Source: Henckelia pumila (Eukaryota; Streptophyta; Magnoliopsida; Lamiales; Gesneriaceae). From it: DNA of 64,000 nucleotides. The stretch's first letter is position 1, and each line of letters starts with the position of its first letter. This document shows, in pieces, positions 58,530 through 64,000 of the stretch. Both the position numbers and the translations under genes were made by a program. Location: contig NC_133123.1 of the NCBI RefSeq assembly GCF_033568475.1, positions 130,544,930 through 130,608,929 of the forward strand, read 5' to 3'. Under the pieces are notes generated by a model. It was not told the DNA's origin. It made no database searches and saw only the letters and a program-made list of their open reading frames with translations.

Positions 58530-60546
58530 TGTCTTCCCCGGATGAGACTTCTATTAAAGAAATAGTAGATTTTGTTGAAGCACCCAACTCTCCCCATAAC
58601 AACCCCGAGCCCTCCGACTCTGATAATCCAAGCTCAGACCTTGATTTATCTGAGACTCGAGAGGAAAAATTGAAGCGAGTGCACAGACTTAGGTCAGACG
58701 AAGCATGATTATCTGCTAAGGAGAGACAATGGTTTGAGGTATTGGCCTCCCATCTATGTCCTGACCTAGGTCCCCTCATTAGGAAGAGATCGGGCATGCC
58801 CAATACTTATGACCTTATAATCCCGAGCCATAAAGACCAAGCTCACAAACCATCCCCTAATTACGGCTCACAAACCACCCCCTAACTTTTTGAGCTTCTA
58901 CCTAGATCAAGTAAAGATGGGTCTAAGATTTCCCATTCCGAGCTGCGTGTCATACCTATGTCAATATTTTTGCGTTTTTCCAAGTCAGCTGTCCCCGAAT
59001 TCGTTTAGTTTGATATTATCCCTATCTGTCCTATTCTGTTTTTTCAGAATTCCGTTAGACATAGGAAATTTCATCCAATTCCTGCAAATTAGGAAAACTG
59101 CCCCGGGCCGTTTTTACATTTCCACGAGACCCGAATACCCATTTTTGAGGGATAAGCCTAGCTCACACAAGGGCTTGACAAACATATATTTTTTTGTTAA
59201 ACACAACCAGCCCTGGGAATTTCGGTCCAATTGGGCTATAATTTCACAACTCCTGAACCGCCAGCTCTGTCCACTCATGACTTCACAAACTTTATCAACA
59301 CAATGTCCGCGCAAACCTTTGATATTGAGGATGATATGCTCTGTCATTATGACTTCAGTGGAAAGGGAGTAAAGATCCAAGGGGATGTAGGTAGTACCCC
59401 TGTACCCGTGCTACCTTTATTTAACCTTTTGTAAACTTATTTATTTATTGTATTTTTATTTGCTCAGACGACAGGATCATATCTGCCACTATGCCTGCCA
59501 ATTTCAGAGCTGCCCTCAAAAACTTGAAAAGGAAAAAGACAGAAGATAGTGAGGCCAATACTCATCCCGAGCCCCCTCCTACCAAACCAGCTAAGAAGAA
59601 AACCTCCAAGGCCAAAGATCAGCGCAGCACTGTCGTGCCCGAGTTCCAGCAAACGCTCCTTGTTGCTCCATCCCGAGCTCATGGCAAGGGCCCCTTAGGG
59701 AGTTTGAGTCCCTCCCTGATGCTGTTCCTCAAGGAATGTCTAGCCTATCCGGGGTCCCAGATATGTCCTTTTTTTCAAAATCCGACCCCCAAGGAAGTTT
59801 GGGCATAATGCAAAATTTGATTTCCCGTTCAGATTTAAAAATTTTGCGAGCGGTGCCAGACCTGGAGGCTGAGAAAAATTTTGCCTTGGCATTTATGCAG
59901 GTATGTGTCTATATTAATCTACAAAAACTTTATGATGCCTTCATTTCTTAACTGCTTTTCGCTGTTATACAGGCTCTGGCTTGGGGGGGGGGGGGGGAGG
60001 GGGGGGGGGAGAGGAGAGAGAGATCACCACCCGATCTCTAAGAACCCCGGGAGAACATATTGCCAACCAAGAGGCTTTTGTGACCCGTATTTCCGAGCTA
60101 ACCCGCAAAGCCCGTGAGATGAAAGATGAACATGATCAAAGGTGACCGAGATGAGGGTGGAGATCGAGTCCGGACGAGATGCTCTTGAGGCTGCCAACAA
60201 AAAGGCTGCAGATCTGGAAGTAGATAAAATTGAACTAGAATGCCAAGTGTGGGCCTTGACCAAAGAACTTGAGATTGCCAAGGAGGTCGGGAAGAAAAAG
60301 TTTCTGAATTCGACAGATTTTGCTAACTCAGTAGCAGAGAAGGCAGCTACTTTCTTTGATGAGGGCTTCAAAGGGTGCTTAGCTCAGTTCCGAGCTAACG
60401 GGTACTCGGAGACCGAGCACCCCACCCTTTTTCTGGATTGTACCAAGGCTCTTGATGACATGCCCGACGAAGATTCGGAGGAGGTCAAGCCGGAGAAAAC
60501 AACAAATCCCGACCAGATCTCTAAGGCCCACGATGCCCCTGCTTAA
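58530..60546 (+). pseudogene. Antisense additional ORF (aORF) of the Tat element, with introns
   Basis: Runs opposite to the element's integrase, between pol and the 3' LTR, which is where Tat-lineage elements are known to carry an extra antisense ORF. It starts MSSPDETSIKEIVDF. A lysine-rich segment (59491-59700) and LKILRAVPDLEAEKNFALAFMQ (59840-59900) follow, then a coiled-coil region (60142-60450, LEVDKIELECQVWALTKEL) and an acidic end. Two small introns fit: 59391-59467 and 59901-59972. Breaks are TGA near 58708, stops at about 58880-59210, a frameshift near 59700, and a G-run at about 59983-60010 that disturbs exon 3. The function of such proteins is unknown. Confidence 0.6.
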
Positions 60547-60859
60547 TTATTCATTTGGTTGTTTGAACAATATGATCCGTATTATAGACCCTACGCGGTC
60601 ATTGATTTTGGTTGTTGCCCAGGTCGGGCTGATACATTGCTTGTTACTCTTTTTCATGAATGAATATTTTTGCCCGATTCAGGCTTCTAAAATGATACTT
60701 ATATTCTAACATGCTTTCACTATTATGAATGCAAATGACAGTTGAGCCACAAAATTTATTTAATGCAACTCTTTAAGGGCCCGTCCTACATGTATCCGGA
60801 CTGGCTGAATAACAGTCAAGCCATAAAATTAAGCGATTTAAGCCCTACAAACTTGGACT

Positions 60860-61090
60860 TTTAAGTACCATCAATGTGGGTTTTTGACACTAGTTTTGAT
60901 GTGCCAGACTTGCTTGGCCTTTAGGTTCCAGATCTGCCTGGGCTTTGAGTTCCACTGATGTGGGCCACTGATGTGGACTTTGAGTGCCAGACCTGCCTGG
61001 GCTTTGAGTTTCACTGATGTGGGCCATTGATGTGGAATTTGAGTGTCATACTTGCCTGGGCTTTGAGTTTCACTGATGTGGACTTTGTGT
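60860..61090. repeat. Tandem repeats next to the Tat aORF
   Basis: About three to four imperfect units of 60-70 bp with TGCCTGGGCTTTGAGTT and CACTGATGTGGGCCA. They lie between pol and the antisense ORF, where Tat/Ogre elements often carry tandem repeats. Confidence 0.7.
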
Positions 61091-61264
61091 TATGTTTCAA
61101 GTGATAATATGATAATAAGAGAGAATGTTTCTCAAAAATTATAATAAAACATACTAACTTCTGGAAACAGGACTGACTCTTGAAAAAAAAAAACAAATAG
61201 AAAAAATATGACTAAATAGACGGAGACCAGCTCAGTATAACAAAAACAGACCTGAACTGAGCTG

Positions 61265-61815
61265 TTAAGGGTAATATCTTTTCATGTGTTGAGCATTCCA
61301 TGACCTTTTTCCTTTCTTGCCTTGAGCATCCAAGTAATAAGCGGCTACCCCGGCCTTTCCTACCACCTTGAATGGCCCTTCATACATTGCATCCAGTTTT
61401 TCTCTTTCTCCTTGATGTTGGATTTTTCGCATGACCAGGTCTCTTTCCTTGAAGACCTTAGGGTATACTCTTTTATTGTAGGTCTGGGTCATTCGCTTGC
61501 GATAAGCTGCAAGCCTTATTGCTGCCCGGGTCCTATGCTCTTCCAGCAGGTCCAAATCCATTGCCCTCAGCTCTTGATTGTTTTCTCCATATGCCATTAT
61601 CCGCGCACTTTCCTGCCCTATCTCTGCGGGAAGGACAACCTTAGTGCCATAAACCATGCTGAATGGTGTTTCGCCCGTACCAGATCGGGCTGTAGTTCTG
61701 TATGACCACAGTACTGATGAGAGCTCTGCGACCCACTTACCTCTGGCTGGGTCCAATCGTGTTTTGAGAGCTTGAACTATTGTTCGGTTGGTAAATTTCA
61801 CCTGTCCATTTGTTG
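61265..61815 (-). pseudogene. pol: Integrase C-terminal half of the Tat-type element
   Basis: Open on the minus strand from about 61815 to TAA at 61265-61267: NGQVKFTNRTIVQALKTRL (end of the catalytic core), then ELSSVLWSYRTTARSGTGETPFSMVYG, the conserved Tat integrase segment, and a basic C-terminus ending MKRYYP. The N-terminal part is missing because unrelated sequence begins at about 61816. No lesion is visible within the preserved part. Confidence 0.82.
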
Positions 61816-62237
61816 TGAAAATTACTCGCAAGCGTACGAGTGTCAAGTTTTAATATAGTGATAGAGAGAGTGTCGATCCCACAAGGAGTAAATTGAAAAT
61901 ATTCAATACTTGTAATTAAAATAGTCTTAATTTTATTTAGAAAATTGAACTTTAGAGGTTTGATGACAAATTAAATAAATAAAGAAGGTTGTAAAGCATG
62001 CGCACACACAATCCTTACGAGATTATCAATCAGAGAAAAATAGTCTAGAGGTTTTGATTTCACCTGGTCTCGACAATATTCATTCCTAACCTATTTTCAT
62101 GAGTTCATTTCAATTAATAACCAAGAACACATAGATAATTCTATTTCCCTCTCCCGAGTGTCAAACAGAGTGTATCAACCACATATCAATTCTAATATCC
62201 CTATTGAGAATCTACTTGTAGCGATATGTGTAAAACC
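61816..62237. repeat. Unassigned LTR-type fragment
   Basis: Begins TTGTGAAAATTACTCGCAAG and includes GAGAGAGTGTCGATCCCACA, a motif combination seen in plant LTR elements; it cuts off the Tat integrase. No open frame. Family not assigned. Confidence 0.4.
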
Positions 62238-62739
62238 TGTTGGAAAACGGTGATCAGATCAATCAGAATTGATATCTGGTGCAGCAGAAGTTTTAAATTT
62301 TTATATGGAACGATTCCATATCATGGGTATCAAAACTTTGCGATTAAATTGTGCGTGTAAAAATTAAATAACAATTAAATTTTTACCTTGAATCTCGAAA
62401 CGAGATTATGGATACCAACAGATAACTCTGCTCTTGTTGTATATCCCAGGAACTGATGGACGAACAATTCTTCAATCAAGTCCACGAACAGAAGTTTAAT
62501 CCCTCTGATAGATTGCACTAGAAAATCTATCATAAGTTTCTACGAAGAGAATTAACGAATTTGATCCGTTAAACCAGACTGCAAATTCAAAATTCACAGG
62601 CTGAAATTTTTCCAGCAGAGAGGGAGAGGGGGGCGGCCACTTAGAGAGAAAAACAGCTAGGGTTTTCGAAAATTGTGAGCTCTGTTGTTTAATTTCTGTA
62701 CTGCAATAACTTATTTATAATGTGGGCTGCTAACAGCTT
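62238..62739 (-). mobile_element. Copia-type LTR fragment A
   Basis: Plus-strand left end TGTTGGAAAACGG is the LTR 3' end on the minus strand. A TATA-like TTATAAATAA (about 62710-62720) and a CTAGGGTTTTCG-type leader segment follow in minus orientation. It parallels copy B over about 500 bp, then breaks at about 62739 into the 212-bp segment. Confidence 0.7.
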
Positions 62740-62951
62740 AAAACATAGTTCCATCAACGAATGTTTAACTCATACGTCACGAATCACGACCCATGCAATC
62801 ATTAAGGCTACTCATCCATCAGAGATTTGGCTAGCCCTGAAGGACTACCTAAGCCACGATGCTATAAGAGGTCAAGACGACAAAAATAAAATCGCGGGAT
62901 ACATCAACACCTAACAGAGTGGGTTCAGGACTTCCTCATGAGACAAAATCT
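62740..62951 (+). repeat. Second copy of the 212-bp segment
   Basis: Identical to 52087-52298 apart from one base. It is bordered on both sides by copia LTR ends in the same orientation, with no primer site or purine tract at either junction. Confidence 0.85.
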
Positions 62952-64000
62952 GTTGGAAAACTGGCGTTCAGATCAATCACGATTGATACCCGGTGCAGCG
63001 GAAGTTTAAAAATTTTATTATGGAACAATTCCATAGTGTGGGTATCAACCGTTTAACGATTAAATTATTAGTGTGTGTAAAATTAAATAACAATTATTAA
63101 ATTTTACCTTCAATCTCGAAGCGAGATTATTGGACTCCAACAGATTTCTCTGCTCTTGTTGTCTCTCCCAGGAACTGATGAACTCCTTCAATCAGGTCCA
63201 CGAATGGAGGTTTAATCCCTCTGATAGATTGCACTAGAAAATCTATCAGAAGTTTTCTACGAAGAGAATAAACGAATTTGATTCGCTATTCCAGACTGCA
63301 ATTCAAAATCACAGACCGGAATTTCTCACGCAGAGAAGGGAGGGGGCGGCCGAATTTGAGAGAGAGGAGGCTAGGGTTTTCGAAAAACCTATCTCAAATT
63401 ATGACCTGTTGTGTGTAATTTCTGTACTGCAATAACTTATTTATAATGCAGGCCACTAACACCTTAGGGCCCATTAGTCATAAGTTGAGGCCCGACAAGC
63501 AAAGCCCGCACGTTCAGAAATTAATATAAAATTCATCGTGACTCCGATTGATAAACCGATTTTACCAATGTGCACAGAAACCATTTCTGCACATTTTAAA
63601 GTCAAGATAAATTTTCCTGAATCCGAATTCAGTGGTTTCCAAAAATGTCCATCCCTATGTCATTTTAGGAAATCCTACTCCCTTACTCTTATTTAAGAAG
63701 TCCAACTTCTTTATTCATTAAATTTAACTCTTTAAATTTAACTATCTCAACGGGGATTAAAACTCCATTACACTGTGTGACCCTCAATGGTTCAGGGATA
63801 CAGCTAGCCGTGGGCTCACAACTCCTTGTGACTCGGAACAACGATTTCCGACTTGCCCAACGAATCATGGTAAAGCGCCTAGCAACATCGCCCCATGATT
63901 CCCTAGGTATCACTGATAGTGCCTACAAGAACCAGTAGATTTTGGTTAGCGTACAGTACGGTCCCTTCATCCATATATCCCGATCGAATCAACAACCATT
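62951..64000 (-). mobile_element. Copia-type LTR B, running off the window
   Basis: Left end TGTTGGAAAACTGG. A TATA-like TTATAAATAA on the minus strand at about 63437-63446, then a U3-like stretch containing GTACAGTACGGTCCCTTCAT near 63952-63971. No primer site is seen to its left, so it is either a solo LTR or the 3' LTR of an element whose body lies beyond 64000. The open frame at 63689-63913 is LTR sequence, not a gene. Confidence 0.65.

Noticed and set aside
58501..58803. Minus-strand 100-codon frame near the Tat LTR
   Set aside because: Shadow of the antisense ORF; that ORF's protein-like segments and intron phases support the plus strand.
61322..61705. 127-codon plus-strand frame
   Set aside because: Opposite the Tat integrase, whose conserved motifs are on the minus strand.
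63689..63913. 74-codon minus-strand frame as a gene
   Set aside because: Within the copia LTR; no domain.

Overview
The window is nuclear DNA from a flowering plant. Host genes contain short introns with GT/AG ends, intergenic DNA is very AT-rich, and most of the sequence is made of plant LTR retrotransposons (Ty3 chromoviruses, Tat-type Ty3 and copia), hAT remnants, MITEs and a tRNA-derived SINE. Repeat families at the left edge (a GAGACG-type dispersed repeat at about 303-440) and the split gag-like remnant look like those of asterids, plausibly Lamiales/Gesneriaceae. That placement is inference from memory, not from a search.

Layout. (1) 1-1621: AT-rich intergenic DNA. (2) 1733-19395: one Ty3 chromovirus (Tekay/Del-like, 2.64-2.66 kb LTRs) arranged LTR-internal-LTR-internal-LTR and flanked by a single 5-bp target duplication, TAAAG. 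It sits inside an older gag-like coding remnant (1622-1737 and 19396 to about 20240) whose reading frame continues across the insertion. (3) 20.5-22.5 kb: AT-rich DNA with diverged tandem repeats of about 340 bp. (4) 22.5-34.2 kb: a gene island with three host genes, all on the minus strand. They are a USP/receptor-like-kinase-type protein that looks like a pseudokinase (six exons), an organellar tyrosyl-tRNA synthetase (intronless) and an F-box/DUF295 protein (intronless). Between them lie a WD40 pseudogene fragment and a cluster of small elements: two Tourist-like MITEs, a small inverted-repeat element, a SINE and a 1.37-kb Mutator-like foldback. (5) 34.8-37.7 kb: a broken ZMYM1/TTF-type hAT transposase gene. 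(6) 37701-42829: a Reina-like chromovirus on the minus strand with 308-bp LTRs, inactivated by three stops and one frameshift. (7) 43.8-45.2 kb: a degraded BED/DUF659 hAT transposase. (8) 45.2-64 kb: a nested graveyard. A Tat-type LTR and gag (+) is split by a solo-LTR-like element (+), which is itself split by another (-). Then come a minisatellite, a degraded Tekay-like gag-LTR-pol array (-), a Tat-type 3' half (-) carrying an antisense additional ORF with two small introns, and two copia LTRs (-) enclosing a 212-bp fragment that is also present 10.65 kb away.

How the parts relate. The host genes are independent housekeeping or regulatory loci and form no operon or pathway. The transposons explain most of the architecture. 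The strongest biological leads are the tandem element with one target duplication, a conserved candidate intron between gag and protease in that element, an array of TGGGCY boxes in its LTR, the antisense intron-bearing ORF of the Tat element with its own TATA-like sequence and nearby tandem repeats, and the loss of key catalytic residues in the kinase-like host gene.
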